Below the pieces are notes generated by a model, which worked only from the letters and a program-made list of their open reading frames with translations, was not told the DNA's origin and ran no database searches. From contig NZ_AP023354.1 in NCBI RefSeq assembly GCF_018324685.1, positions 4,154,001 through 4,218,000 of the forward strand: a DNA stretch of 64,000 nucleotides, read 5' to 3'. Each line of letters opens with the position of its first letter. The stretch's first letter is position 1. Source of the DNA: Actinocatenispora sera (GTDB taxonomy: Bacteria; Actinomycetota; Actinomycetes; Mycobacteriales; Micromonosporaceae). The translations under genes and the position numbers were made by a program. Positions 26,500 through 36,271 of the stretch are shown here, piece after piece.

Positions 26500-28449
26500 A
26501 TGACATCGCCTGACGGCCTGCTCGGCTCCGTGCAATCCCCCGCCGACCTGCGCCGCGTGCCGGCCGACCGGCTGCCCGAGCTGGCGAGCCAGATCCGCGA
26601 GTTCCTTGTCACCAAGGTGGCGAAGACCGGTGGCCACCTCGGCCCGAACCTCGGTGTGGTGGAGCTGACGCTGGCGCTGCACCGGGTGTTCGACTCGCCG
26701 GACGACCGGATCCTGTTCGACACCGGGCACCAGGCCTACGTGCACAAGATGCTCACCGGCCGGCAGGCCGGCTTCGACTCGCTGCGGCAGCGCGACGGGC
26801 TGTCCGGCTACCCGTGCCGGGCCGAGAGCGAGCACGACACCATCGAGAACTCGCACGCCTCCACCGCGCTGTCCTACGCCGACGGGCTGGCCAAGGCGTA
26901 CGCGCTGAAGGGGGAGCGGCGGCACGTGGTCGCCGTGGTCGGCGACGGCGCGCTGACCGGCGGCATGTGCTGGGAGGCGCTGAACAACATCGCCGCCTCC
27001 GACCGCCCCCTGGTGATCGTCGTCAACGACAACGGCCGGTCGTACTCGCCGACCATCGGCGGGCTCGCCACCCACCTCGCCTCGCTACGCCTGAGCCCCG
27101 GGTACGAGCGGGTGCTGGAGCGGGTGAAGGAGTCGTTGAGCCGCACCCCGCTGGTCGGCCCGCCGGCGTACGAGGTGCTGCACGCGGTGAAGAAAGGCCT
27201 CAAGGACGTGCTCGCGCCGCAGCCGATGTTCGAGGACCTGGGCCTCAAGTACGTCGGGCCGGTGGACGGGCACGACATCCTCGCGCTGGAGAGCGCGCTG
27301 GTGAAGGCGAAGCGGTTCGGCGGGCCGGTCATCGTGCACGCCATGACCCAGAAGGGCCGGGGGTACCAGCCGGCCGAGACCGACGCCGCCGACCGGCTGC
27401 ACGGCCCCGGCGCGTTCGACCCGAAGACCGGCAAGCCGCTGGCCAAGCCGAGCGCGAAGTGGACCAGCGCGTTCGCCGAGGAGCTGGTCAAGGTCGCCGG
27501 CGAGCGCAACGACATCGTCGGCATCACCGCCGCGATGGCCGGCCCGACCGGCATCGAGAAGCTGCGCGAGGTGTACCCGGACCGGGTGTTCGATGTCGGC
27601 ATCGCCGAGCAGCACGCGGTCACCTCGGCCGCCGGCCTGGCGCTGGGTGGCATGCATCCGGTCGTCGCGCTGTACTCGACGTTCCTCAACCGGGCGTTCG
27701 ACCAGCTGCTGCTCGACGTCGCGCTGCACGAGCTGCCGGTCACGTTCGTGCTGGACCGGTCCGGCATCACCGGCCCGGACGGCCCCAGCCACTACGGCAT
27801 CTGGGACACCTCGATCCTCGGCGTGGTGCCCGGTCTGCGGCTCGCCGCGCCACGCGACGGCGCCCGCGTCGCGGAGGAGTTCCGGGAGGCGGTCGCGGTC
27901 GACGACGGCCCGACCGTGGTGCGGTTCCCGACCGGCTCGCTGCCGGCCGAGCTGCCCGCGGTCGAACGGTTCGGCGACGGCATCGGCGCCGTCGACGTGT
28001 TGCGCCGCGACGCCCGCGCCGACGTGCTGCTCGTCGCCGTCGGCTCCTTCGCGCACCTGGCGATGGACGTGGCCGAGCGGCTCGCCGGGCAGGGCTACGG
28101 GGTGACCGTGGTCGACCCGCGCTGGGTCCGGCCGGTGTCGCCGCACGTCGTGGCGCTCGCCGCCGAGCACCGGCTGGTCGTCACCGTCGAGGACGGGGTA
28201 CGCGCCGGCGGTTTCGGCACCGCGGTCGTGCAGGCGCTGTCCGACGCCGAGGTGTCGGTGCCGGTGCGCGACATCGCCGTACCGGTCGGGTTCCACCAGC
28301 AGGGCACCCGCAACGAGATCCTCGCGGCGCTCGGCCTGACCGCGCAGGATGTCGCGCGCCAGGTCACCGGCTGGATCGCCGGCGTCGACTCGGACCACGC
28401 CGGTACCGTCGGCACGCCCACCGGGCAGCTGCGCCGCCCGGCCCGCTGA
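26500..28449 (+). CDS. dxs: 1-deoxy-D-xylulose-5-phosphate synthase
   Basis: 649 residues from MTSPDGLLG. Condenses pyruvate and glyceraldehyde-3-phosphate with thiamine diphosphate, the first step of the non-mevalonate isoprenoid pathway; cytosolic dimer. Features in order: [35 protein letters not shown], the ThDP-binding [18 protein letters not shown] with NDN at its end, GPVDGHD, the transketolase pyrimidine-binding part [31 protein letters not shown], and the C-terminal transketolase domain ([29 protein letters not shown]). Length is normal for the family. The start follows a TAGACT hexamer by 8 nt, so the mRNA is probably leaderless. Confidence 0.97.
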   Translation: MTSPDGLLGSVQSPADLRRVPADRLPELASQIREFLVTKVAKTGGHLGPNLGVVELTLALHRVFDSPDDRILFDTGHQAYVHKMLTGRQAGFDSLRQRDGLSGYPCRAESEHDTIENSHASTALSYADGLAKAYALKGERRHVVAVVGDGALTGGMCWEALNNIAASDRPLVIVVNDNGRSYSPTIGGLATHLASLRLSPGYERVLERVKESLSRTPLVGPPAYEVLHAVKKGLKDVLAPQPMFEDLGLKYVGPVDGHDILALESALVKAKRFGGPVIVHAMTQKGRGYQPAETDAADRLHGPGAFDPKTGKPLAKPSAKWTSAFAEELVKVAGERNDIVGITAAMAGPTGIEKLREVYPDRVFDVGIAEQHAVTSAAGLALGGMHPVVALYSTFLNRAFDQLLLDVALHELPVTFVLDRSGITGPDGPSHYGIWDTSILGVVPGLRLAAPRDGARVAEEFREAVAVDDGPTVVRFPTGSLPAELPAVERFGDGIGAVDVLRRDARADVLLVAVGSFAHLAMDVAERLAGQGYGVTVVDPRWVRPVSPHVVALAAEHRLVVTVEDGVRAGGFGTAVVQALSDAEVSVPVRDIAVPVGFHQQGTRNEILAALGLTAQDVARQVTGWIAGVDSDHAGTVGTPTGQLRRPAR

Positions 28450-28484
28450 CCGCCGACCATCCGGCTCACCGCTCGGACCACGAC

Positions 28485-29372
28485 ATGACTCATCGCGTCG
28501 TGCTGGACACCGACATCGGGTCCGACGTGGACGACGCGCTGGCCCTGGCTGTCCTGCTCGGCTCGCCCGAGGTCGACCTGGTCGGCGTGACCACCGTCTA
28601 CGGGGACACCGCGCTGCGGGCCCGGCTCGCGGCCCGGCTCGCCCGGTTGGCGGGCCGCGAGGTCGTCGCCGTGGCGGGGCAGCGGGAGCCGCTGTCCGGC
28701 CGGGACGTCTGGTGGGCCGGGCACGAGGGCGGTTCGTTCGACGATCTCGGCGACGAGCCGATCAGCGCGGGCGACGGGGTGGACTTCCTGGTCGACACCG
28801 TGCGCTCGGCGCCCGGCGAGATCGACCTGGTGGCGATCGGACCGCTGACCAACGTCGCCGCCGCGGTCCGCGCCGACCCCCGCTTCGCCGGCGCGCTGCG
28901 CCACCTCTACGTGATGGGCGGCCGCTTCGGCCACGCCCCGGACGGCGGGCCCGGGCCGCGGACGGCGGAGCACAACTTCCGGTCCGACGCGACCGCCGCC
29001 CACCTGGTCCACGCGGCCGGGATCCGAAGCACCACGACCGGGCTGGACGTGACCACCACGGTACGGCTGGGCCGCGCGGCGGTCGACCGGATCGGCGCTG
29101 CCGGGGCGCTGGGTGCCGCGCTGCGTGCGGAGATCCAGCGGTGGTGGCGGTTCACCGGTGAGCAGGGCAACGTCCCGCACGACCCGGTGACGGTACTGAC
29201 GATGCTGGTGCCCGGCCTGTTCGAGTTTGCCCGCGGCACCGTGTCGGTCGACGCCGACGACGGCTCCAGTACCTTCACCGCCGGTGCCGGTCGGGCGCGG
29301 GTCGCCACCGCGGTCGACGCCGGTACCGCAGCGACGACCATGATCGACCGCATCGTCACCGCCGGTCGGTAG
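28485..29372 (+). CDS. Nucleoside hydrolase
   Basis: 295 residues. The calcium-binding signature DTDIGSDVDDALAL is at residue about 8. GPLTNVAAAVRADP, LYVMGGRFG and EHNFRSDATAAHLV follow in family order. IUNH enzymes split ribonucleosides into base and ribose in the cytosol; substrate preference cannot be read from the sequence. It starts 36 nt after dxs with no clear ribosome binding site and is probably read through from dxs, though the functions are unrelated. Confidence 0.92.
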   Translation: MTHRVVLDTDIGSDVDDALALAVLLGSPEVDLVGVTTVYGDTALRARLAARLARLAGREVVAVAGQREPLSGRDVWWAGHEGGSFDDLGDEPISAGDGVDFLVDTVRSAPGEIDLVAIGPLTNVAAAVRADPRFAGALRHLYVMGGRFGHAPDGGPGPRTAEHNFRSDATAAHLVHAAGIRSTTTGLDVTTTVRLGRAAVDRIGAAGALGAALRAEIQRWWRFTGEQGNVPHDPVTVLTMLVPGLFEFARGTVSVDADDGSSTFTAGAGRARVATAVDAGTAATTMIDRIVTAGR

Positions 29373-29444
29373 CCGGCCTGGGCCCGCCGCTGGTTGCCCC
29401 GCTGTGACACCCTGCCCGGTACCGAACGCGAGGAGGCTGGCGCG

Positions 29445-29513
29445 ATGCCCGACGCAGCGACGAGGCCATCCGGCCCGCGGTACGCCCTGCGTCGATCGGG
29501 GCCCGCCAGGTGA
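29445..29513 (+). CDS. Possible 22-residue leader ORF
   Basis: ATG preceded by a strong GAGGAGG 8 nt upstream. The product MPDAATRPSGPRYALRRSGP... ends in a TGA overlapping the GTG of the membrane propeller gene (GTGA). The best ribosome binding site in the area serves this frame, so translation of the large gene may depend on it. It could also be the displaced true start of the large gene. Confidence 0.3.
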   Translation: MPDAATRPSGPRYALRRSGPAR

Positions 29514-31522
29514 GCGCGGCGGACCGTCCCGGTGACGACGCCGCCGCGGGAGCCACGAGGCACGTCGGCGACGACACTGCCGGTGCGGGCATAGCGGCCG
29601 ACCCCGCGAGGCGTGTCGGCGATGAGGCTGCCGAGGTTGCTGGCGGTGGCGGCATGGCGGCCGATCCCGCGAGGCGTGTGGGCGATGAGATCACCGGCGG
29701 TGACGGCATCGCCGCTGCCGATCCTGCGGGCCATGGCGGTGCGGACGCTGCCGTCGGTGCCGGTGCCGGTGCCGGCACCGGCACCGGCGCTGCGCGCGGT
29801 GCCGGTGGTGCGGGCGATGCCGGTGTCGCGAGAGGCGACGGCGGCCCGGACGAGGTGGGCGGCGCACGATCCGGATGGCGGTCGGCCGGGTGCGCCGCCA
29901 TCGCCGCCGGCACCGCGATCGTGCTGGTCGCGGCGTGGCTGCTGCCGGCCGGGCTGGCCGGGACGAGTACCGGGCAGCGCTGGCTACGGGCGCTCGGGGT
30001 GCTGCTCGCGATCGCCGCACTGGCGTGGCCGCTCGCCGCCTGGCGGCGGCGACGGGCGTGGCGGCCGGCGCCGGACGGCCGGTACCTCGCGCCCGGCGCC
30101 GTCGCGGTACTCGCGGCGGGCGTCCTGGTCTGTGCGGTGCTCGGCCTGCGCGTCGAGGCAGGCAGGGGCTTCCCCGGCCGGGCGACGACGGTCGCGGGGG
30201 TCGCGGCCGTCGCCGTCCTGGTCGGCACGGCGCTGGTGCTGTTCGGCGCCCGGCGCGGTGGCGGTGGCCGGGGTGGCTCGCGGCGGCGCGCCCTGGTCGG
30301 CGTCGCGGCGTTGACGACCGTGGTCGTGGCGGGAGCCAGCGCCGGCGCCGGCAACCTGGCTCCCGGCGCCAGCGCGACGTCTGTCGTGGCGGACCGGGCA
30401 CCGGCCCCGGCCGTACCGGCGACGGTCTCGCGGGTGGCCTGGTCGCGGGCGATGCCCACCCGGGTGCACGAGATGGTGGCCGCCGGAACGGGCGTCGCGG
30501 CCCGGCTCGACGACGGGGTCGCGGGCGTCGACGGGCGCACCGGCCGGATCCGCTGGCTGCACCGCCGCCGGGGCGCGGTGGCCACCTCGGTGACCGCCAG
30601 CCCGGACGGGGCGACCGTGCTGCTGCAGTGGAAGGCCGGCAGATACGGCAGAACCCAGCTGGTGTTCCTGGACGCCGACACGGGCCGGATCCGGTTCACC
30701 GAGGACGGTGACACCCCGCTGTTCTCCTACAGCGTGCCGATGACCGACGACGTCTGGCTGTCGTCCGACGACCTGCTGGAACCGCGGGCCCGGATCAGCG
30801 CCTGGTCGGTGCGCGACGACCGGCTGCTCTGGCGGTACCGCACGCCCGCGCACTGCGTGGTCCGCGACTTCCTGTCCCACGACACGACCGCGCATGCGGT
30901 GATCCTCGCGGTCGGCTGCCGCGCGAACGGCGTCGAGGACTCGATCCGGTTCGTCGCGTACGGCACCGGGCCGACGCCGCTGTGGCAGCGCCGGGTGGCG
31001 ATCCCCCCGGGATCGAACGCACCGACCGTGATCGGTCGGCTCGCACCGGACGGCTCGACCTACGGTGCCCAGATCAACGCCGGCGACGGTAGCGCGCACC
31101 AGGTCGGGTTCGATCCGCGCACCGGCCGATCCGTGCCGTACCACCGGCATCCGCTGTCCGGCGGAAGCTGGTACGAGCGGGAGGACGGTGCCGTGCTGGT
31201 GCACCACCCCGACGGTGGCACCCGGCGGGCCGCCCTGCCCGGGTCGTGCCTGATCGGCGACGGCGGGGTGGTGGCGGCCGGCGCCGTCGGCTGCACCACG
31301 ATCGACCACTCGTTCGCCGCGCAGGGTACGCAGACAGTCCAGGTGCGGGAGTTCTCCGGCCGCAGCCGCAGCGTGCCGGTCGACGTGGGCGGGCCGTTCC
31401 AGCGCTTTGGCGGGTCGGTCGACGAGCTGTCTTTCCTGGTCGCCGCACCGGGCGCCTGGGTGGTTGGCACCGGCGCGCCGGTCACCGACGGCGGCACGTA
31501 CCGCCTCGTCGGTCTGCGCTGA
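29510..31522 (+). CDS. Membrane protein with extracytoplasmic PQQ-like beta-propeller
   Basis: 670 residues, GTG start. Residues 1-115 are a low-complexity Ala/Gly/Asp-rich region with repeats of the type ADPARRVGDE. Four hydrophobic helices follow at about residues 125-290 (AAIAAGTAIVLVAAWLLPAG and others). The C-terminal 350 residues form a beta-propeller resembling PQQ-dependent-dehydrogenase repeats (VAGVDGRTGRIRWLHR, LVFLDADTGRIRFTEDG, ISAWSVRDDRLLWRYR). No catalytic residues can be pointed out, so it may be a sensor or scaffold facing outside. Function unknown. It converges with the GH92 gene. Confidence 0.75.
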   Translation: MSAADRPGDDAAAGATRHVGDDTAGAGIAADPARRVGDEAAEVAGGGGMAADPARRVGDEITGGDGIAAADPAGHGGADAAVGAGAGAGTGTGAARGAGGAGDAGVARGDGGPDEVGGARSGWRSAGCAAIAAGTAIVLVAAWLLPAGLAGTSTGQRWLRALGVLLAIAALAWPLAAWRRRRAWRPAPDGRYLAPGAVAVLAAGVLVCAVLGLRVEAGRGFPGRATTVAGVAAVAVLVGTALVLFGARRGGGGRGGSRRRALVGVAALTTVVVAGASAGAGNLAPGASATSVVADRAPAPAVPATVSRVAWSRAMPTRVHEMVAAGTGVAARLDDGVAGVDGRTGRIRWLHRRRGAVATSVTASPDGATVLLQWKAGRYGRTQLVFLDADTGRIRFTEDGDTPLFSYSVPMTDDVWLSSDDLLEPRARISAWSVRDDRLLWRYRTPAHCVVRDFLSHDTTAHAVILAVGCRANGVEDSIRFVAYGTGPTPLWQRRVAIPPGSNAPTVIGRLAPDGSTYGAQINAGDGSAHQVGFDPRTGRSVPYHRHPLSGGSWYEREDGAVLVHHPDGGTRRAALPGSCLIGDGGVVAAGAVGCTTIDHSFAAQGTQTVQVREFSGRSRSVPVDVGGPFQRFGGSVDELSFLVAAPGAWVVGTGAPVTDGGTYRLVGLR

Positions 31523-31557
31523 GCGTCGCCTGTCGGCGCCGAGCCGTCGACGGCGGG

Positions 31558-33849
31558 TCAGGACTTGGGCGGGCGGTTGCCGACCCCCCAGCCGGACGGC
31601 TTCGGGCCGAGCCGGAACGTCAGCTCGCCGCCGCGGAGCAGGTCGCGGTGCCGCAGCCACGGGCCCGGCACCGGCCTGCCGCCCAGCTGCACGGACTGCA
31701 CGTACCGGTTGGTGTCCGAGGCGCCGGGCGCGGTGATGGTGAGCGTTCGGTCGCCGGCCAGCCGCAGCACGGCGCGCTCGAACAGCGGGCTGGTCAGGTA
31801 GTACCAGTCCTGGCCGGGGTTGGGGTAGAGCCCCAGTGCGGTCCACACGTACCAGGCGGACATCGCGCCGGCGTCGTCGTTGCCGGGCAGGCCGTCCGGG
31901 GCGGCGTGGTAGCCGGAGGCGAGCAGCTTGCGGGTCATGTCCGCGGTGCGGTCCGGCCGGCCGGCGTGCAGGTAGAGGAAGGGCGCGAGCAGGTCCGGCT
32001 CGTTGGACGCGTCGTAGCGGTCCCGGCTGAACAGCCGGTCGAGGAACGCGACGAACTTCTTGTCGCCGCCGAACCGGTCGATCAGCCCCGGCACGTCGTG
32101 CGGCACCATCGTCGTGTACTGGAACGCGCTGCCCTCGTAGAAGTACGGCGTGCCCGCGTCGTTCGGATCGAACGGTGACAGGAACCGGCCGTCGGAGTAG
32201 CGGGGGCGGATCACGCCGGTGGTCGAGTCCCACAGCTCCGCCCAGTTCTTCGCGCGCTGGTGGTACTTCGCCGCAACCGCGTCGTCGCCGACGTGCTCGG
32301 CCACCCGCCCGATGCAGAAGTCCTCGTACGCGTACTCCAGGGTGCGCGAGCCGACCCGGCTGCCGTGCGGGTCGTCCGGCCGGTGCCGGTCGATGGCGAG
32401 ATAGCCCAGCCGCAGGTAGTCGTCCAGCTCGCGGCCCTCGATCTGCGGCTTCGGCGAGTTCTGCTCGCCGTCCTTGCGGATCGCCCGGTAGCCGGTCTTG
32501 ACGTCGATGCCGGGCAGCTTCTTCACCACCGCGTCGGCGATCACCACGTCGCCGGAGGTACCACCCTGGACGTAGGAGTTGACCCCGGCGATCCGGGCGT
32601 CCGGCAGCCAGCCGGTGTACCGGTACGTCTCGATCAGCGAGTTGACCATCTGGGCCTGCCGTTTCGGCTGGATCAGCGTCAGCAGCGGGTGCACCGTGCG
32701 GTGGGTGTCCCAGAGCGTGTAGAAGTCCTCGTAGTGCGGCGTCTTGCCCTGCCACCAGACGTTCTCACCGGTCACGTCGTGCGGCATCAGCTGGCAGTGG
32801 TACAGCGCGGTGGCGAACACGGTGCGCTGCTCCGCGGTACCGCCGGAGACCACCGCCCGGCTCAGCGCGTCCCGCCAGGCGGCCTTCGCGTCCGCGCGGA
32901 CCGCGTCGAAGGACCGCAGCCCGAGCTCTTTGTCCAAAGTGGACCGAGCCTGGGCAACCGAGACGAACGAGACGGCGATGCGCAGCTGCACCGACCGGCG
33001 CAGCGAGGTGCGCACCGACAGGATCGCGCCGACGCGCTGCTTGACCCCGCCGGTCACCTCCCGGAACCCGTGGTCGACGGCGCCGTCGACGAACGTCGCC
33101 ACGTCCGCGAAGTGCTGGTCCAGCCGCGCCGCGAAGTGCAGCGTGTACTGGCCGCCGCGGTCGCCCCAGCCGCCGGTGACGGTGACCGATCCCTCGACCG
33201 AGTTGTTGCCCACCACCGCGAGCCGGGTGTGCTTGGGCTGCTGCGCGCCCCCCGTCATGATCACCGAACTGGCGTCGATGACCAGGTGCCCGCCCTTGTC
33301 ATCGGGGAACGTGTACCGGTGCACCGCGCACCGGCGGGTCGCGGTCAGCTCGGCGAGCACCTTCGGGTAGGTCAACAGCACCTTGTAGTAGCCGGGCTCG
33401 GCGTGCTCGCCGGACCGGCCGGAGCCGAGCCCGTCCAGCCGAACCCGGCCGGTGATCGGGGTGACCCGGAAGTTGCCGTACCGGCTGTCGCCGCCGGTGC
33501 CGGACACGTGCGTCTGGGAGAAGCCGACGATCGGATCGGTCGTCGTGTACCCGGCGCTGGACGGGTTGTCGGTGTCCGGGCTCGCCGCGACGAACCCGAA
33601 CGGCAGGTGCGCGCCCGGGTAGGTGTTGCCCGGCGTGGCGGTGCCGATCAACGGGTCGACGTCGTCGATCATCGACGGCGGCGGATCGCTGCTGCGGCCG
33701 GTCGGATGGTCGCTGTCGCAGCCGGCCGCGAGCCCGACCGAGGCGAGCCCGGCGGCACCGCCGGCAAGCAGCGTGCGCCGCCGCAGCGGCGCCGCCGTCC
33801 GGGTGTCGGCCGCGGGGCGCGGTGGGTTGTCCGGGTTCGTCGTGTCCAC
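31558..33849 (-). CDS. Glycoside hydrolase family 92 lipoprotein (alpha-mannosidase-like)
   Basis: 763 residues from GTG. The N-terminus has a twin-arginine-like LRRRTLLAGG and a lipobox LAAGC (Cys 44), so it is exported and lipid-anchored. The mature part starts VDPLIGTATPGNTYPGAHLPFGFVAASPDT, the classic GH92 opening; GFSQTHVSGTG, LWDTHRTVHPLLTLIQP, GNDDAGAMSAWYVWTALGLYP and APGASDTNRYVQSV follow. GH92 enzymes are calcium-dependent exo-alpha-mannosidases. Last gene of a polysaccharide cluster, 11 nt after the GH26 gene. It probably trims mannose residues outside the cell; the exact linkage cannot be told. Confidence 0.92.
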   Translation of the reverse strand: MDTTNPDNPPRPAADTRTAAPLRRRTLLAGGAAGLASVGLAAGCDSDHPTGRSSDPPPSMIDDVDPLIGTATPGNTYPGAHLPFGFVAASPDTDNPSSAGYTTTDPIVGFSQTHVSGTGGDSRYGNFRVTPITGRVRLDGLGSGRSGEHAEPGYYKVLLTYPKVLAELTATRRCAVHRYTFPDDKGGHLVIDASSVIMTGGAQQPKHTRLAVVGNNSVEGSVTVTGGWGDRGGQYTLHFAARLDQHFADVATFVDGAVDHGFREVTGGVKQRVGAILSVRTSLRRSVQLRIAVSFVSVAQARSTLDKELGLRSFDAVRADAKAAWRDALSRAVVSGGTAEQRTVFATALYHCQLMPHDVTGENVWWQGKTPHYEDFYTLWDTHRTVHPLLTLIQPKRQAQMVNSLIETYRYTGWLPDARIAGVNSYVQGGTSGDVVIADAVVKKLPGIDVKTGYRAIRKDGEQNSPKPQIEGRELDDYLRLGYLAIDRHRPDDPHGSRVGSRTLEYAYEDFCIGRVAEHVGDDAVAAKYHQRAKNWAELWDSTTGVIRPRYSDGRFLSPFDPNDAGTPYFYEGSAFQYTTMVPHDVPGLIDRFGGDKKFVAFLDRLFSRDRYDASNEPDLLAPFLYLHAGRPDRTADMTRKLLASGYHAAPDGLPGNDDAGAMSAWYVWTALGLYPNPGQDWYYLTSPLFERAVLRLAGDRTLTITAPGASDTNRYVQSVQLGGRPVPGPWLRHRDLLRGGELTFRLGPKPSGWGVGNRPPKS

Positions 33850-33860
33850 GTGGCGTCCCG

Positions 33861-34946
33861 TCAGCGTTCGATCGGGCGCGCGACCCGCAGCTTCGTGATG
33901 CCGGACCGGAAGGCGTCCAGCGTTTCCTGGTTGACGGTGAACCGCCAGTCCTTGGTCCCGGTGGCCTTGTGGTCGTACTCGAACCAGACGAAGCCCACGA
34001 TGTCGGTGCGGCTCTTCAACCAGTTGAACAGGCTGGTGGTCCAGGTCGACTGGTTCTTGCCGGGTCCGGCGCCGGTCTCGGTGATCAGGATCCGCTTGCG
34101 GGTGAACGTGCGGAACTGCTTGATCGTGTCCTGGAAGGTCTGCGTGGCGGTGGTCTGCTCGTCGGCCGCGTAGCCGACCATGCCCACCCAGTCGACGTAC
34201 TTGTCGCCCGGGTACAGCGGTTCGAGCGCCACGCTCGGCACCGGGCGGGTGATGTTCGGGCTCCACACCCAGATCACGTTGTTCGCGCCGACCTTGCCGA
34301 AGATGTCGTGCACGTGCCGCCAGGCCCGCACGTACTCGCCGGGGTGGTTGCCGGACTTGCTCTCCGACCACGGGTACCAGTCGCCGTTCATCTCGTGCCC
34401 GAACCGCAGCACGATCGGCCACTTCTGGTCGCGCACCGCGGAGGCGAACCGGGTGATGTAGCCGTCGTACTTCCCGTCGATGATTCGCGACAGGGCGTAG
34501 GCGGGCTGGCTGGTGCCGTGCTGCAGGCCGGACCACGGCTCCCAGGTGATCGCCGGGACGGCGCCCTGCCGGTACGACTGGACGACGGCCTGGGCGCGGA
34601 AGTCCTCGGTCCAGTTGACGAAGTACTCCAACAGGTCGGGTCGCATCCCCGCCTTGTCGGAGATGTCGTCGATCTCGCTGTCCGACCACGGCGCCTGCGG
34701 CGTGGACAGTCCGAAGTAGATGCCGTGCGGGTGCATCACCTGCTGCTTGGTGGGGATCTTCGCGGCGAGCTTCGCGCTCTCGGTCGGATCCGGCGTCTGC
34801 ATCGAGCGGGCCTGCGCCTGGGTGCTGCGGAACCCGTTGCCGACGGTGAAGTAGAGCACGCCGCCGGAGAACAGCAGCAGCAGGACGGCATTGACGCCCA
34901 TCCAGATCCGGTAGCTGCGCCGCGAGATGAGTCGATGCCTAGACAC
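33861..34946 (-). CDS. Membrane-anchored glycoside hydrolase family 26 protein
   Basis: 361 residues, GTG start inside the GT2 gene (8-nt overlap). One N-terminal transmembrane helix (IWMGVNAVLLLLFSGGVLYF) anchors it with the catalytic domain outside. GH26 features are clear: RFGHEMNGDWYPW with the acid/base Glu, VIWVWSPN, and ILITETGAG with the likely nucleophile Glu. GH26 enzymes are mostly beta-mannanases. Tight coupling to the synthase suggests it cuts or edits the nascent polymer, as other synthase-linked hydrolases do; this is inference. Confidence 0.9.
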   Translation of the reverse strand: MSRHRLISRRSYRIWMGVNAVLLLLFSGGVLYFTVGNGFRSTQAQARSMQTPDPTESAKLAAKIPTKQQVMHPHGIYFGLSTPQAPWSDSEIDDISDKAGMRPDLLEYFVNWTEDFRAQAVVQSYRQGAVPAITWEPWSGLQHGTSQPAYALSRIIDGKYDGYITRFASAVRDQKWPIVLRFGHEMNGDWYPWSESKSGNHPGEYVRAWRHVHDIFGKVGANNVIWVWSPNITRPVPSVALEPLYPGDKYVDWVGMVGYAADEQTTATQTFQDTIKQFRTFTRKRILITETGAGPGKNQSTWTTSLFNWLKSRTDIVGFVWFEYDHKATGTKDWRFTVNQETLDAFRSGITKLRVARPIER

Positions 34947-36258
34947 TGCTCACCACCGTAGCCGCCAGCAGCAGACCGCCCAACAGATAGGGAATCAGCG
35001 CCTGCGCGTTGCGCCCGCGCTTGCCGGCGAAGCCGCCGGCACGAGTGCCCCAGGAGGCGTTGTGCGCCAGCCGGAAGAACCCGACGACGCGCACCGGCAT
35101 CAGGATGAACGTGTTGATCAGCATGAAGATCGGCAGGTAGGCCATGTCGTTCGGCCGGTACGCGAAGTGCCGGCCGAACCGGATGCCGAGTCCCATGATC
35201 GTCATCATCGCGCTGAACACCAGCAGCGAGAACAGCGCCAGCAGGCCGGACTCCGGCAGCGGCAGCCGCCCGTACAGCTCGGACCTGTTGCCGGCGAGCA
35301 GCGCCACGATCCACGACACGTACGAGCCGATCAGGATGAACGGCACCACGATGTCGGCGACGTAGAACAGCGCCAGCACGGGCGCGTTGCGCAGCATCCA
35401 GCCGAGCATCCGCAGCGTGTTGTACTGCGAGCCGCGGGCCCACCGGAACTGCTGCTTGACCAGCTTGGTCAGCTTCGTCGGTGCGTCGGTGTAGACCAGC
35501 GAGGTGGACTGCACCACGGTCTTGTAGCCGTCCATCAGCGTGTAGTTGGTCAGCGTGCGGTCGTCGGAGACCTCGATGAACACGCCGAGAAACGGCTCGG
35601 TGCGGAACTTCTCCATGTTGTCGCGCAGGATCGAGGTCCGGAAGGCGATCGTGCGCCCGGGCAGGCAGCCGACGGTGCCGAGCACGCTCATCGCCGGCAT
35701 GGAGTATTCGTTGCGGATGTTCTCCAGCCAGTCGGCCCAGCGGGTGAGCATGCCGCGTTCGGGATTGAGGATGCGCTGCCGGGTGCTGACCCCGCCGACC
35801 TCGGGGTCGCGGAACGGCTTCACCAACTCACGCAGCGTGTCTCGGGTCCACATGGTGTCCGAGTCAACGAGCACCACGATCTCCCCCTGGGCCATGCTCA
35901 CCCCGATGTCGACCGCATTGCGCTTTCCGGGGGTTTTGGTCCAGGTCCACACTACTCCGACGCGCTCGCACACCTTTTCCAACGTCTCGTTGCGCGGGCC
36001 GTTGATGACGACGATGACCTCGGTCGGATGCTGCACCACGATGCGTTCGAGCACCGACACGAACAGCTCTTCCTCCTCGTCCACCACCGGGATGACCACC
36101 GAGGTGGTGGTGCGCCAGTCGGCCTGCCACGGCCGGTACTGCCGGGCCAGGATCGCCTTGGTCAGCCACAGCAGCCAGATGACCGCCATGAACACGGCGA
36201 ACGGGTAGACGTGGCCGGAGTGCAGCCACTCCGAGATCTGCAGCAGGAACGCGAGCAC
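34939..36258 (-). CDS. Processive family 2 glycosyltransferase (polysaccharide synthase)
   Basis: 439 residues from GTG after GGAGG. One N-terminal helix, then the GT2 domain: SVVIPVVDEEEELF, VDSDTMW (DxD), EVSDDRTLTN, and QQFRWARGSQ, the QxxRW motif of processive synthases such as hyaluronan and cellulose synthases. Four to five C-terminal helices form the channel (ALFYVADIVVPFILIGS and others). It polymerises a sugar-nucleotide on the inner face and passes the chain out. The GH26 and GH92 partners suggest a mannose polymer. The stop TAG lies just inside the GH26 gene. Confidence 0.92.
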   Translation of the reverse strand: MLAFLLQISEWLHSGHVYPFAVFMAVIWLLWLTKAILARQYRPWQADWRTTTSVVIPVVDEEEELFVSVLERIVVQHPTEVIVVINGPRNETLEKVCERVGVVWTWTKTPGKRNAVDIGVSMAQGEIVVLVDSDTMWTRDTLRELVKPFRDPEVGGVSTRQRILNPERGMLTRWADWLENIRNEYSMPAMSVLGTVGCLPGRTIAFRTSILRDNMEKFRTEPFLGVFIEVSDDRTLTNYTLMDGYKTVVQSTSLVYTDAPTKLTKLVKQQFRWARGSQYNTLRMLGWMLRNAPVLALFYVADIVVPFILIGSYVSWIVALLAGNRSELYGRLPLPESGLLALFSLLVFSAMMTIMGLGIRFGRHFAYRPNDMAYLPIFMLINTFILMPVRVVGFFRLAHNASWGTRAGGFAGKRGRNAQALIPYLLGGLLLAATVVSSV

Positions 36259-36271
36259 GATGCCTCCGGCG

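Noticed and set aside
26424-26513. 29-codon frame overlapping the dxs start ([14 protein letters not shown]...)
   Set aside because: A good GGAGTGGGGG precedes it, but it would be transcribed only if a promoter lay further upstream, and the dxs -10 lies inside it; too weak to list as a gene.
29984-32755. Very long minus-strand frame (923 codons)
   Set aside because: Spans the propeller gene antisense and runs out of frame through the GH92 gene; composition is that of a shadow frame.
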